From Chryseobacterium sp. Leaf404 (lineage in GTDB: Bacteria; Bacteroidota; Bacteroidia; Flavobacteriales; Weeksellaceae), in the NCBI RefSeq assembly GCF_001424145.1, contig NZ_LMQM01000003.1, positions 36,729-100,728 on the forward strand: a stretch of DNA of 64,000 bases. Direction: 5' to 3'. A model generated the notes under the pieces. That model was not told where the DNA came from and made no database searches. It was given only the letters and a program-made list of their open reading frames with translations. A program made the position numbers and the translations under genes. Every line of letters starts with the position of its first letter. Positions within the stretch are counted from its first letter, which is position 1. Positions 27,147 to 35,345 of this stretch are shown one piece after another.

Positions 27147-27923
27147 ATGTCAAATCAAAAATTAACTGGTAAGATTGCCCTTGTTACGGGTGGGACCAAA
27201 GGAATAGGCAAGGCTATCGCCGATCAATTAAGTGCTCAAGGAGCAACTGTGATCGTCACAGCTAGAAATGAACCTGAACTACCTGATCATGAATTTATAA
27301 AAAGTAACGTTACCAATGCGGAATCTGTCGACACGTTAGCAGAAAAGATAATTAGAAAATATGGTAAAATTGATATACTGATCAATAATGCTGGAGGCCT
27401 AACTGGTCCCGGAGGTGGTTATCAAACACCAACGGATGAGCAATGGATGAATGAATTTAATTTTAATGTATTGTCCTGTATTCGTGTAGACCGAGCTTTT
27501 ATCCCAAGCATGGTCGCACAAAAAAGTGGTGTTGTCATCCATATTACAACTGTATCAGCCTATAAGCCATTTCATCAGTTCAATTTGACCTATGCTACAG
27601 TAAAATCTGCATTAAACACTTATAGTAAAGGTTTAGCTAATGAATTAGCTTCCAGTGGTGTGCGTGTTAATTTAGTTTCTCCAGGAATAATCAATACAGA
27701 AATGACAGAGCTGTTTATTGAAAATAAAGCTAAAGAAAGTAACATCTCAGTGCAGCAAACAACAAAAGAATTTATCGAATCTGCTGGAGGTATTCCAATG
27801 GGAAGAATGGCTTCTACAGATGAAGTAGCAAATGTAGTTTCATTTTTAGTGTCAGACGCTGCAAGTTATGTCACAGGTTCAAATTACTATGTGGACGGAG
27901 GCCTTTTTCCTGTTGTACAATAA
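27147..27923 (+). CDS. SDR oxidoreductase of the TetR cluster
   Basis: A 258-residue SDR with VTGGTKGIGKAIADQL, NNAGG, the catalytic Ser in VVIHITTVSAYKPFH, YATVK for the Tyr/Lys pair, and the C-terminal VTGSNYYVDGGLFPV. Thr stands at the usual first Ser position (ITTVS), while the next Ser is retained; worth noting but not clearly inactivating. It lies third in the TetR-nitroreductase-SDR cluster and has its own operator copy, 45 bases after the nitroreductase stop. A strong terminator closes the cluster. Confidence 0.92.
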   Translation: MSNQKLTGKIALVTGGTKGIGKAIADQLSAQGATVIVTARNEPELPDHEFIKSNVTNAESVDTLAEKIIRKYGKIDILINNAGGLTGPGGGYQTPTDEQWMNEFNFNVLSCIRVDRAFIPSMVAQKSGVVIHITTVSAYKPFHQFNLTYATVKSALNTYSKGLANELASSGVRVNLVSPGIINTEMTELFIENKAKESNISVQQTTKEFIESAGGIPMGRMASTDEVANVVSFLVSDAASYVTGSNYYVDGGLFPVVQ

Positions 27924-27940
27924 TGCTGAATTGATATAAT

Positions 27941-27980
27941 AAGAAAGGTTTAAACATTAATTTAAACCTTTCTTTCCTTT
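27941..27980 (+). terminator. Terminator after the SDR gene
   Basis: The 14-bp perfect stem AAGAAAGGTTTAAA (27941-27954) / TTTAAACCTTTCTT (27961-27974), followed by a pyrimidine-rich run; probably bidirectional. Confidence 0.85.
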
Positions 27981-28174
27981 TATTTTTAAGTTGATAACTA
28001 AAAATCCATTATGAATTGTCAGTAACAAAAGTATGAAATCCCTATCACACGAATCAGTAAATTTATCTAAGACTTCAAGATTTTATCAAAAGAGGAGTTG
28101 TTGGTTTTTATATTGTAATCAACTTTTTTTTAAACCTCCTGAAACTAACTCTAAAGGAATTAGTTTATCAAGCC

Positions 28175-28315
28175 CTAATTAATAGCATCAATCGTAGAAT
28201 AATGCCAAATTCTTTCTTTCTGAGATTTTTTTTGACTTTTAATAGGCTGTTGTGCAATACCCGAAACGGAAGAAAACAAAGCAAAAAGAGACAGATTAAA
28301 AATTGATTTTTTCAT
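28175..28315 (-). CDS. Small secreted peptide (46 aa), hypothetical
   Basis: The ATG is at 28315 and the stop TAG at 28175-28177. The N-terminus MKKSIFNLSLFALFSSVSGI is a good Sec signal peptide, with probable cleavage at SGIA/QQ leaving a 25-residue basic peptide (PIKSQKKSQKERIWHYSTI). No family recognised. A weak hairpin (AAACTAA/TTAGTTT) lies downstream at about 28143-28168. It may be a complete small gene or the surviving head of a longer secreted protein whose tail is lost. Confidence 0.5.
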   Translation of the reverse strand: MKKSIFNLSLFALFSSVSGIAQQPIKSQKKSQKERIWHYSTIDAIN

Positions 28316-28358
28316 AATAATAAAGGGGTAAGGTTGATTTTTAAACTTTTAGATAAAC

Positions 28359-28463
28359 CTATTTCTTTTCATAATAATTATCCTTTCCCTCTATCCAATC
28401 TTTTCTTGCCGGACTGAAAAAATCGATATCGATGGTATCATACTCCAACGCTGTAATTGTTAT
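28359..28463 (-). pseudogene. Orphan C-terminal fragment upstream of the small peptide
   Basis: The minus strand is open for 34 residues, containing LEYDTIDIDFFSPARKDW then IEGKDNYYEKK and a stop at 28359, with a stop directly before and no start codon. It has natural protein composition but is only a tail. Family unknown. Confidence 0.35.
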
Positions 28464-28695
28464 CTATACACTTTTTTTCTTCTTTTTTTATCTTAGATTT
28501 CTTTAAGAGAACACAATATGAAAATAAGGTATTGGTGAATCTTATTTTGGTAGATGCGAATATTGCAATGACCTATTTTGCACGGTATGATCGCCAAAAA
28601 TACTACACAATTTTTTGGGTCGAATCGATACCTGTTGTGTGGTTGATACTCATCAACATCACAACTTAAAACTAAATGTTGATAGTTTTTAAAGA

Positions 28696-29940
28696 TTAAT
28701 CTTTTGATTTATGTCTTATCAGCAATCGCAAAGAAGGATTGTTTGTCGTAAAGCTAATTACCCAATTAAGTGCTAATTTCAGACGATTACCGTAACCAAC
28801 TAACGGAATGATATGAATAAATAGCCATACCAGCCACGCAAAGAAGCCTTTAAGAAATCCTCTTGGTAGATCGACAACCGCTTTATACTTCGAAATGATA
28901 GCCATACTTCCCTTGTCGTTGTATCGGAATTGAGAAGTTCTCTTACTTTGACTGATCGCTTCCAAATTTTTTGAGAGCAACAATCCTTGTTGTATTGCAA
29001 CTTGTGCCAACTGAGGATGACCATTTACAAATTTACTATCATGGTTTTGGATACTCTGGTCACCGATACAAAAAATATTTTTAGTTCCGATAACCTGATT
29101 CACCTCATCAACCATAATTCGGCGTCCTCGTCCCAATATTTCAGATGAGAGTCCCGGAGCCTGTTTAGCAATAACACCGGAAGTCCAGATCAGGATCTTT
29201 GTTTCAATTGTGAAACCATCGCCAAGAATTACTTTGTTGTCAACATAATCTTTGACCAACGTATTGGTAATAATTTGTACTCCAAGATCTTCCAGAACCT
29301 TATGTGTTTCAGACTGCGCTTTTTGGCTCATAGGTCCCAACAGAGTCGGAGAACCTTCGATCAGGTATATCGTGGCTAATTTTGTAGGATCGACCTCAGG
29401 ATATTCCTTATTTGAAAGATAGTTTTTCATTTCAGCAAAGACTCCCGCAAGTTCTACTCCAGTAGGTCCTCCACCGGCAATGACGATATTGACACTTTCG
29501 TTGTTTTCCGCACATTCCTCTATCGTAAGCAATACATGATTTCTCAAAGCCAAAGCATCAGGAATGGTCTTCATTGGCAGAGAGTTTTCTTCGATATTTT
29601 TATTTCCGAAAAAGTTAGATTCTGTCCCCATTGCCAGAACGAGATAATCATAATCTAATTTTGTCTTCTCTGTTTCAATGTAGTTTTCGTTTGTATTGAT
29701 ATTTTTTAGAGATCCCATGTGAAAACGCACATTATCATGACCCTGAAAAATTCTCCTAAAGGGATAACTGATATTTGACAGATCTATAAATGAAGATGCT
29801 ACCTGATACAATAGAGGAGGAAAAAAATGATAGTTATTAACGTCGACCAACTTGATCTCAAAATTTTTGTTTTTAGATAAATTCTTTGCCAGATTCAAAC
29901 CGGCAAATCCTCCTCCCACAATAACCACTTTCTTTTTCAT
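28696..29940 (-). CDS. Type II NADH dehydrogenase-like flavoprotein, second paralogue
   Basis: A 414-residue paralogue of 9480-10742 with KKVVIVGGGFAGLNLAKN, NYHFFPPLLYQVASSF, VIAGGGPTGVELAGVF, GDQSIQNH and the hydrophobic C-terminal segment KGFFAWLVWLFIHIIPLVGY. It is predicted to oxidise NADH and reduce menaquinone at the membrane, bypassing proton pumping. It is preceded on the same strand by an AraC gene (stop 30079). Two such paralogues 18 kb apart, each with an AraC neighbour, suggest an inducible respiratory or quinone-detoxification role rather than housekeeping. Confidence 0.9.
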   Translation of the reverse strand: MKKKVVIVGGGFAGLNLAKNLSKNKNFEIKLVDVNNYHFFPPLLYQVASSFIDLSNISYPFRRIFQGHDNVRFHMGSLKNINTNENYIETEKTKLDYDYLVLAMGTESNFFGNKNIEENSLPMKTIPDALALRNHVLLTIEECAENNESVNIVIAGGGPTGVELAGVFAEMKNYLSNKEYPEVDPTKLATIYLIEGSPTLLGPMSQKAQSETHKVLEDLGVQIITNTLVKDYVDNKVILGDGFTIETKILIWTSGVIAKQAPGLSSEILGRGRRIMVDEVNQVIGTKNIFCIGDQSIQNHDSKFVNGHPQLAQVAIQQGLLLSKNLEAISQSKRTSQFRYNDKGSMAIISKYKAVVDLPRGFLKGFFAWLVWLFIHIIPLVGYGNRLKLALNWVISFTTNNPSLRLLIRHKSKD

Positions 29941-30078
29941 GCAATTTTAGTAAAGATTTTAATTGATTTTAAAAGTAAATGATCAATTGATCTTTAAACA
30001 TCAAAGATCTTACTTTCATGATGCAAAGTAACGTACAGAATCAGGGAAATAGAATGTGTATAAGTCGTCAGAATATGT

Positions 30079-30960
30079 TTAAAGGTCAGATTCCAACCGG
30101 TGTTGAGTTGGTGTCTTTCGGGTTTTCCTTTTAAAAAACTGACTGAAATGAAACTGATCTGAAAAACAAAGCTCGTCAGCAACAGACCTAACGCTATTCT
30201 GCGGATTATCCAACAGCATTTTCGCTTCCATTATGACCGCATCGTCAATATATTCCTTAGCAGATTTTCCTGTTTTCATGCTGAGCAATTGGCTCAGATA
30301 TTTCGGGTTGACAGATAGCTTTTCAGAATAAAATTTCACATCTCTTCTTTGTTTGTAATTGATGGAAACCAGATTTAAAAACCGATATATCAGATCATTT
30401 TTATTAATAGAGAGGTGTTGATCATCCATATTGAAGTAAGCCATCAATTGCATTATAAATATTTGAAAAAGTAATTCACAAATATTTTGATCTTCCTTTA
30501 TGTTAGAATTTTCAGCTAGTTTAGCCTGCAATGGTCGAAGAAGTGATATCATAAAGAGCACTTCGTCACCCTTAAGTTTAAAAGAAGATAAGATCTCATG
30601 GTTGAAAAAAGGATACAGTTTAAAATGCTTCTGAAAAAACACTGAATTATTGATATATTTCTCAGTAAAAAGAACAGCATAATATTGAACATCTTTTCTA
30701 ACATTCAATTCCAGATTCTTTCCAGGTGGTATAATAAAGATATTATTTTTTGTCAATTTATAATCCGTCGAGTTTACCTTGACATCCAATTGCCCCTTTT
30801 TAATAATCAATATAGAAAAATGATCGGGTCTAAATGATAAAACCTCATATTGCTCCAAATTGGATTTAAATAAAACTGCGAGATTCTTTAGATTTTGTTT
30901 TAAACCTAAATGATTCAGAATTTGAGCAATTTGAAAGAAATCACTGTTTATGTCCCTCAT
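30079..30960 (-). CDS. AraC-family regulator upstream of NDH-2
   Basis: A 293-residue AraC regulator: the N-terminal half has the cupin-like HFSILIIKKGQLDVKVNSTD and IFIIPPGKNLELNV. The C-terminal helix-turn-helix pair is DVKFYSEKLSVNPKYLSQLLS and VRSVADELCFSDQFHFSQFFKRK with TRKTPTQHRLES. It is co-directional with the NDH-2 gene 138 bases downstream and likely controls it. Confidence 0.9.
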   Translation of the reverse strand: MRDINSDFFQIAQILNHLGLKQNLKNLAVLFKSNLEQYEVLSFRPDHFSILIIKKGQLDVKVNSTDYKLTKNNIFIIPPGKNLELNVRKDVQYYAVLFTEKYINNSVFFQKHFKLYPFFNHEILSSFKLKGDEVLFMISLLRPLQAKLAENSNIKEDQNICELLFQIFIMQLMAYFNMDDQHLSINKNDLIYRFLNLVSINYKQRRDVKFYSEKLSVNPKYLSQLLSMKTGKSAKEYIDDAVIMEAKMLLDNPQNSVRSVADELCFSDQFHFSQFFKRKTRKTPTQHRLESDL

Positions 30961-31051
30961 TATTGAAATTTATAGTTAAAATAAAGTCTCAAAACTATCA
31001 AAATTAAAACATTTTCTTAAATGCAGTTGATGTTTTAAAGACTATTGAATT

Positions 31052-31090
31052 AAAGGTTACAAAGAGTCAAAGGTTACAAAGAGTCAAAGA
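31052..31090. repeat. 17-bp tandem repeat, two full copies
   Basis: AAAGGTTACAAAGAGTC at 31052-31068 is repeated exactly at 31069-31085 and begins a third time (AAAGACT). It sits in the AraC upstream region (30961-31275), which holds no gene. Confidence 0.85.
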
Positions 31091-31129
31091 CTTATAATTC
31101 CCTTATATCAATAAATAAGAAAATTTGGT

Positions 31130-31172
31130 TTTTCAAATAAGAAAGGCACTAAACAAAGGAAACTTAGTGCCT
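31130..31172 (-). terminator. Terminator behind the ABC ATPase gene
   Basis: AGGCACTAA (31144-31152) and TTAGTGCCT (31164-31172) form a 9-bp stem; on the minus strand it is followed by a T-rich run, suited to ending transcription from 31276. Confidence 0.7.
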
Positions 31173-31275
31173 AATCTATAATTAATGTTTTGTAAAAAGA
31201 TAATTAGAACCATTCTTGGAAATGACAATTTATGAATGATTTACCGCATATAACATTCCTTTTTCACTTCCAATA

Positions 31276-31971
31276 TTAAATTGTTTTTAGATATAAGTCC
31301 TGCAATTCCTCAGCAGAAAAAGCTTTTGAAGGAAGATTTTGAACCAATTCGCCCTGTTTCATAATTCCGATATTGGTCGCGACACTTACGGCGTTAAAGA
31401 TATCGTGCGTCGCCATTAAAATGGTTCGTCCCTCTTGTCCCAATTGGCGAATAATTTCTGTAAATTCTGCGGTTGCGATCGGGTCGAGTCCACTTGTAGG
31501 TTCATCGAGAAGGAGAACTTTGGCATCTTTTGCAAGTGCGATGGCGATTCCCACTTTTTGACGCATCCCTTTTGAATAACCGCCCAAAGGTTTTTCGTGA
31601 GCGATCTCCTGTAATCCTGTACGTTTCAGTAATTCGGAAAGTTCGTTTTTGTTATAATTGAAACCTGCAATTTTAGAGAAGAAATCAAGATTTTCAATTC
31701 CGGTAAGATTTGGATACAGCAATACGGTTTCCGGGATATAAGCCAAATGTTTCTTGATCTTTTCAGGATGGTCTTTTACCGAAATATTATTGATAAAAGC
31801 ATCACCCGATGTGGCCTTGATTAAACCTAAAAGAATATTGATGGTGGTACTTTTTCCGGCTCCGTTTTGTCCGAGAAGAGCGAAGATCTCACCTTCCTGA
31901 ATTTCGAGATCAAGGGATTTTAATGCTATAAAATCGTTGTATTTTTTATGGAGATCGATGGTTTTTAACAT
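31276..31971 (-). CDS. ABC transporter ATP-binding protein, orphaned
   Basis: A 231-residue ABC ATPase: Walker A LLGQNGAGKSTT (about residues 32-43), signature YSKGMRQKVGIAIALA, Walker B VLLLDEPTSGLDP and the switch His in MATHD. It resembles the ABC-2 group (NosF/CcmA-like) that exports or inserts membrane components. Its start overlaps the stop of the permease fragment at 31965, the usual permease-ATPase coupling. Since that permease has lost its N-terminus, this ATPase probably has no functional partner here. Confidence 0.9.
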   Translation of the reverse strand: MLKTIDLHKKYNDFIALKSLDLEIQEGEIFALLGQNGAGKSTTINILLGLIKATSGDAFINNISVKDHPEKIKKHLAYIPETVLLYPNLTGIENLDFFSKIAGFNYNKNELSELLKRTGLQEIAHEKPLGGYSKGMRQKVGIAIALAKDAKVLLLDEPTSGLDPIATAEFTEIIRQLGQEGRTILMATHDIFNAVSVATNIGIMKQGELVQNLPSKAFSAEELQDLYLKTI

Positions 31972-32369
31972 AGCTTTCTGAATTTTATTTGTGAAAGGAT
32001 TAGGAGTAAAGAAATGAGAATTAAATAAGGGAAAAACACTATAAAAAGATTGATTTTCTGGAGGTCATTATAGATTTTTACAGTTTGTTTCGCCCAATCA
32101 ACAATGTTAGCATTGGCATTTTCAAAAATATACGGATAGAAATACAGCCTCTGTTTTTCGTGGAAATTTTTCAGACCTTGGGCATAATTTAATTGGTTTT
32201 CCATTCCTGTTTTGGCAATTTGGCTTTGAACCAATTGTGTCTGAATGTTCGGCAAAAGATAGCCTAGGTAAATGGCTGCATCATTTCTGCTTTGCATTTT
32301 AGCCTGAAATTGTTTTGAAGACCCGGCAGATTCGACATCTGCCATATGTTGCATTGCATAATACCAAGT
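31965..32369 (-). pseudogene. Headless ABC-2 permease (DUF3526 type)
   Basis: Recognisable from TWYYAMQHMADVESAG to the C-terminal membrane helix (IVFFPYLILISLLLILSQIKF). The middle (LPNIQTQLVQSQIAKTGM, KNFHEKQRLYFYPYIFENA) is the periplasmic loop typical of DUF3526 ABC permeases. The first membrane half is missing: beyond 32370 the sequence switches to an SDR on the opposite strand. A start at 32468 would only translate antisense SDR DNA, so no native start remains. Confidence 0.8.
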
Positions 32370-32371
32370 GT

Positions 32372-33019
32372 AGGAATAACGAAGAAAGATTAAAAATCGA
32401 AGCTTCACGACTGAAAAATGCGTCTTACATTGTCTGTGACCTCTCTCAACCAGCTCAGCATGAGTCATTGGTAAAAGAAGTGAAGGAGAAATATCCTGAT
32501 TTAAATATGGTTTTTCTTAACGCAGGTATTGCAACAAATTACACTCTGCTTGATAACGATGACGCGTTTGAAATCAGCAAAAAAGAAATGGTAACTAATT
32601 ACCATCCCGTAGTTTACCTTACGCATCATTTAGAACCAATTTTGGCATCTAAGAAAAATGCGTCATTTATTATTACAACTTCAGGGGTTGCCTTTGTACC
32701 GGATATTCTGCATCCCACCTACAGCGCCACAAAAGCAGCTCTCCATAATTATATTGTGGGACTTCGTCTTGTACTTCAAAGGAAAAACTCATTGATTGAA
32801 GTTTATGAATTGATGGCGCCGTTGGTAGATTCTCCTTTTTCGAAAGCTGTAGAATCAGACTTAAAAGTGTCTCCGGAATCAGTTATTGAACAATTAATTC
32901 TTGGAATTAAAAATAAAGAATTTGAAATCAGACCAGGCTTGACGCAAGATATTTATCAGACTTATCTCCGTTCACCTGAAGAGGCTTTATTATTACTCAA
33001 TAACTCGACAGGTGCATAA
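32372..33019 (+). pseudogene. Headless SDR (DltE-like)
   Basis: It begins inside an SDR at RNNEERLKIEASRLKN, the region after the first beta-alpha unit, so the Rossmann glycine motif is gone. The rest is intact: DLSQPAQHESL, VFLNAGIAT, the Ser in FIITTSGVAF and YSATKAALHNYI. A frame from ATG 32315 exists, but its first 19 residues come from antisense permease DNA. Without the nucleotide-binding motif the product should be inactive. An intact AraC gene follows, suggesting a former SDR-AraC module. Confidence 0.8.
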
Positions 33020-33093
33020 ATTCCGTACATTTGAAACTTTGTTAAGCTGCTTATTTTTAGGCAGCTTACTTCTACATTAAAGATTACCGTGTT

Positions 33094-34008
33094 ATGAAAT
33101 CTAAACACACTCATCAATTAATTACTAAAAGTGAAAAGCTTGAAGATTTTCAGTCAACTAAACTTGCGGTAAAAAAAGAAATCAGAGATTCAACTCAGTT
33201 TCGTTTTTTCAGTTCTGCAGATTGTTTATCGGGAAATACGATTGCCTACAGAAGAAGAGATTTTTTCAAAATCAGTTTACTGGAAGGCGATTACATCGTT
33301 CATTACGGTGATGAAAGTATTAAAGTTTCCGGTTTGTCATTATCGTTTTTCAGTCCTAAAGTTCCATATACGATTGACGTACTAAAAGAAGAAAGCAATG
33401 CGGGTTATTTAATTTTTACTGATGTATTTTACGACAATTATTTTAAGCAGGGAATCAATCAATTTAGTCTTTTTCTTGAAAATGTTAAACCAATTTTTAT
33501 TTTGGAAGGTGATCAGGTTAATGAAGTGAAAGATCTATTTTCAAAAATTGAAGAAATGAATCATTCAGATTATCCTCTTAGAAATGACCTGATCCGCAAT
33601 TATATCAATCAGCTGTTGCATCTTGGCAACAAACTGAGTCCTGTCTCCGAAAGGAATCATCAGTTGACATCAAAAGATAGAATTTATACTATTTTCAATG
33701 AGTTGTTAGACCGTCAGTTTCCAGTAGACTTACACAATCAAAAACTTCTGCGTACAGCAAGCGAATATGCAGATTTACTAAATGTCCACGTCAATTATCT
33801 CAATCGAATCATAAAAGAAATTACAGGAAAATCTACAAGCACCCTTCTCTATGACCGGCTTTTAAAAGAAGCGATCATTCTTTTAAAACACACCAATTGG
33901 ACGGTTTCAGAAATTGCTTTCAGTTTAGGATTTAAAGATGTTTCTCATTTTCATCATTTTTTTCGAAAGCAAACAGACAATACGCCTGCAAGTTTTAGAG
34001 TCCAGTAA
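33094..34008 (+). CDS. AraC-family regulator
   Basis: A 304-residue AraC regulator. The N-terminal sensor includes LLEGDYIVHYGDESIKVSG and LSFFSPKVPYTIDVLKEES. The C-terminal helix-turn-helix pair is ASEYADLLNVHVNYLNRIIK and VSEIAFSLGFKDVSHFHHFFRK with TDNTPASFRVQ. It is intact though the SDR upstream (74 bases) is decapitated, so it may now lack its target. Confidence 0.9.
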   Translation: MKSKHTHQLITKSEKLEDFQSTKLAVKKEIRDSTQFRFFSSADCLSGNTIAYRRRDFFKISLLEGDYIVHYGDESIKVSGLSLSFFSPKVPYTIDVLKEESNAGYLIFTDVFYDNYFKQGINQFSLFLENVKPIFILEGDQVNEVKDLFSKIEEMNHSDYPLRNDLIRNYINQLLHLGNKLSPVSERNHQLTSKDRIYTIFNELLDRQFPVDLHNQKLLRTASEYADLLNVHVNYLNRIIKEITGKSTSTLLYDRLLKEAIILLKHTNWTVSEIAFSLGFKDVSHFHHFFRKQTDNTPASFRVQ

Positions 34009-34178
34009 AAGAGTTCCCTTCTTTGTCACGATTTATAATTACTCTGTTGCAATGCCCTCTGATAAAATGTTTGATTGCCGATTTTATGCTTCATCCTTAT
34101 TAATAAAAAATAAAAAAACTCATCTTGTAAATGACCGATAGAAATTGTGATACCGGCAATGAAATGATCTAATAAAGT

Positions 34179-34259
34179 TTAATTTTTCGAGTCTGATAGT
34201 TGAGAAATTCTTTCTAGATCTTCCACCAAATGTTTCGATATCTCTTCGGTTATGGGTAC
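34179..34259 (-). pseudogene. Orphan C-terminal peptide fragment, copy 2
   Basis: It encodes the same VPITEEISKHLVEDLERI peptide as 19120-19200, followed by ISQLSDSKN-type tail residues and a stop, with only synonymous changes in the shared core. A terminator (34262-34290) abuts its upstream end, as a hairpin does in copy 1. No start codon. Family unknown. Confidence 0.55.
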
Positions 34260-34261
34260 AA

Positions 34262-34290
34262 GACCTCTGATTTTTCAGAGGTTTTTTTTT
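34262..34290 (+). terminator. Intrinsic terminator
   Basis: ACCTCTGA (34263-34270), TTTT loop, TCAGAGGT (34275-34282), then a run of Ts. Confidence 0.85.
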
Positions 34291-34343
34291 CTCATCTTTT
34301 TGTGCTCATTTCCAGACACAAAGGTTCATATTTCGATAATTAA

Positions 34344-35072
34344 TTATTTTTCAAAGCCATTATATTTTTCGCCTATATAACCGTGCGGATTACTGATAAT
34401 TTCTGTCTTTCCTATTTTATATCTCGAAGATGTGTGAATGTGCCCATGAATCCAGTACAGAGGTTGATGCAGTTCAATAAAATTTTCTAAGTTCGAAGCG
34501 TATGCAGAAGTGACAGGATCAGTTTGAAAATGTTCCGGGACAGATTTTAAGCTTGGTGCGTGATGGGTTACGACAACATTTTTCATTCCCTTAGAATTTT
34601 CCAGACTTTCTTTTAAACAATGTTTTGAGATTTGATGTATTTTAAATGTATCAATACTTCTCATCTTCGAGTAAGAGAGATCAAGTCTGATTTTCTTGTA
34701 ATCGTTCATTTCAGACTGACAAAGACTTCCGTAAGCCATAGGACTCCCAAAAATAGAGAAATCTGTCCACAAAGTTGCCCCGTGAAATCTTACATCTTCA
34801 ATATCAACAGAACAATCTTCCAACACAGACACTTTAGAATTTTCAGCAGCTGCTTTGATTTTATTTAAAGTTTTCGGGTAAGAACCTTTATAATACTCAT
34901 GATTTCCTAAGACATAAATCACAGGTTTATCCGGAATTTTAGTTTTGATCCATTCAATTCCTCTCGTTCCTAAATCTACGTCTCCTGCCAATATCACCAC
35001 ATCAGCATTTTCAAAAGACAGATCAGTGGAACCAAACTCCCGATGCAGATCACTGATAATTTGAATTTTCAT
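34344..35072 (-). CDS. Metallophosphoesterase (calcineurin-like)
   Basis: A 242-residue protein with the metal-binding motifs in order: DLHRE (SDLHREFG), VILAGDVD, YVLGNHEYYKGSYP, VTHHAPSLKSVP and HGHIH, all five blocks of the calcineurin-like fold. The family hydrolyses phosphoesters; the substrate is unknown. It is transcribed away from the met operon, with which it shares a 350-bp region, and ends near the terminator at 34262. Confidence 0.92.
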   Translation of the reverse strand: MKIQIISDLHREFGSTDLSFENADVVILAGDVDLGTRGIEWIKTKIPDKPVIYVLGNHEYYKGSYPKTLNKIKAAAENSKVSVLEDCSVDIEDVRFHGATLWTDFSIFGSPMAYGSLCQSEMNDYKKIRLDLSYSKMRSIDTFKIHQISKHCLKESLENSKGMKNVVVTHHAPSLKSVPEHFQTDPVTSAYASNLENFIELHQPLYWIHGHIHTSSRYKIGKTEIISNPHGYIGEKYNGFEK

Positions 35073-35171
35073 GTTTTAAAAATAATTTAATTTAATTAAG
35101 AATCTCAAACAAAAACTAAATTTTAAAATTAAAAATCTAAAAACCAACTCTTTAAATTTAAACATATAAAA

Positions 35172-35192
35172 AGTCCACTAAAAAAGTAGACT
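35172..35192. promoter_or_regulatory. Inverted repeat upstream of the met promoter
   Basis: AGTCCACT (35172-35179) and AGTAGACT (35185-35192) are inverted with one mismatch around five As, ending 17 bases before the -7 box, in the -33 region. It looks like a regulator site; the protein is unknown. Confidence 0.5.
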
Positions 35193-35209
35193 AATAAAAA
35201 TATATGTTC

Positions 35210-35217
35210 TATCTTTG
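35210..35217 (+). promoter_or_regulatory. -7 box of the metNIQ operon (TATCTTTG)
   Basis: An exact TAnnTTTG match. Transcription would start near 35222-35225, so the RNA begins directly with the pairing segment 35222-35236 and has a leader of about 200 nt before metN. Confidence 0.65.
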
Positions 35218-35238
35218 CCACCGTAATAAGGTTTAATA

Positions 35239-35343
35239 ATGAAAATGAAGACAAAATTCAGATACAATTCAATGAGGGAGATGCACATCAGTTTTACGAT
35301 GATGTACTGCTGTATGCCTTTGTATGTGGATTTTTGTGGATGA
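35239..35343 (+). CDS. Met/Cys-rich leader peptide of metNIQ (34 aa)
   Basis: ATG 35239 to TGA 35341-35343. It has seven Met (positions 1, 3, 12, 15, 21, 22, 26) and three Cys (24, 25, 33) in 34 residues, with the run TMMYCCMPLY near the end. Too short for normal gene calling. It is placed between the promoter and an intrinsic terminator ahead of a methionine-uptake operon, as expected of an attenuator leader. A start at Met12 or Met15 is also possible. Methionine- or cysteine-dependent stalling is inferred. Confidence 0.65.
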   Translation: MKMKTKFRYNSMREMHISFTMMYCCMPLYVDFCG

Positions 35344-35345
35344 GC

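Noticed and set aside
28457..28669. A 70-residue hydrophobic frame on the plus strand starting at TTG
   Set aside because: Weak start, AT-driven composition, overlap with a coding-like fragment on the other strand and no recognisable family.
32315..32371. First 19 residues of the SDR frame at 32315
   Set aside because: They are the antisense of the permease fragment; the SDR homology begins at the deletion joint.
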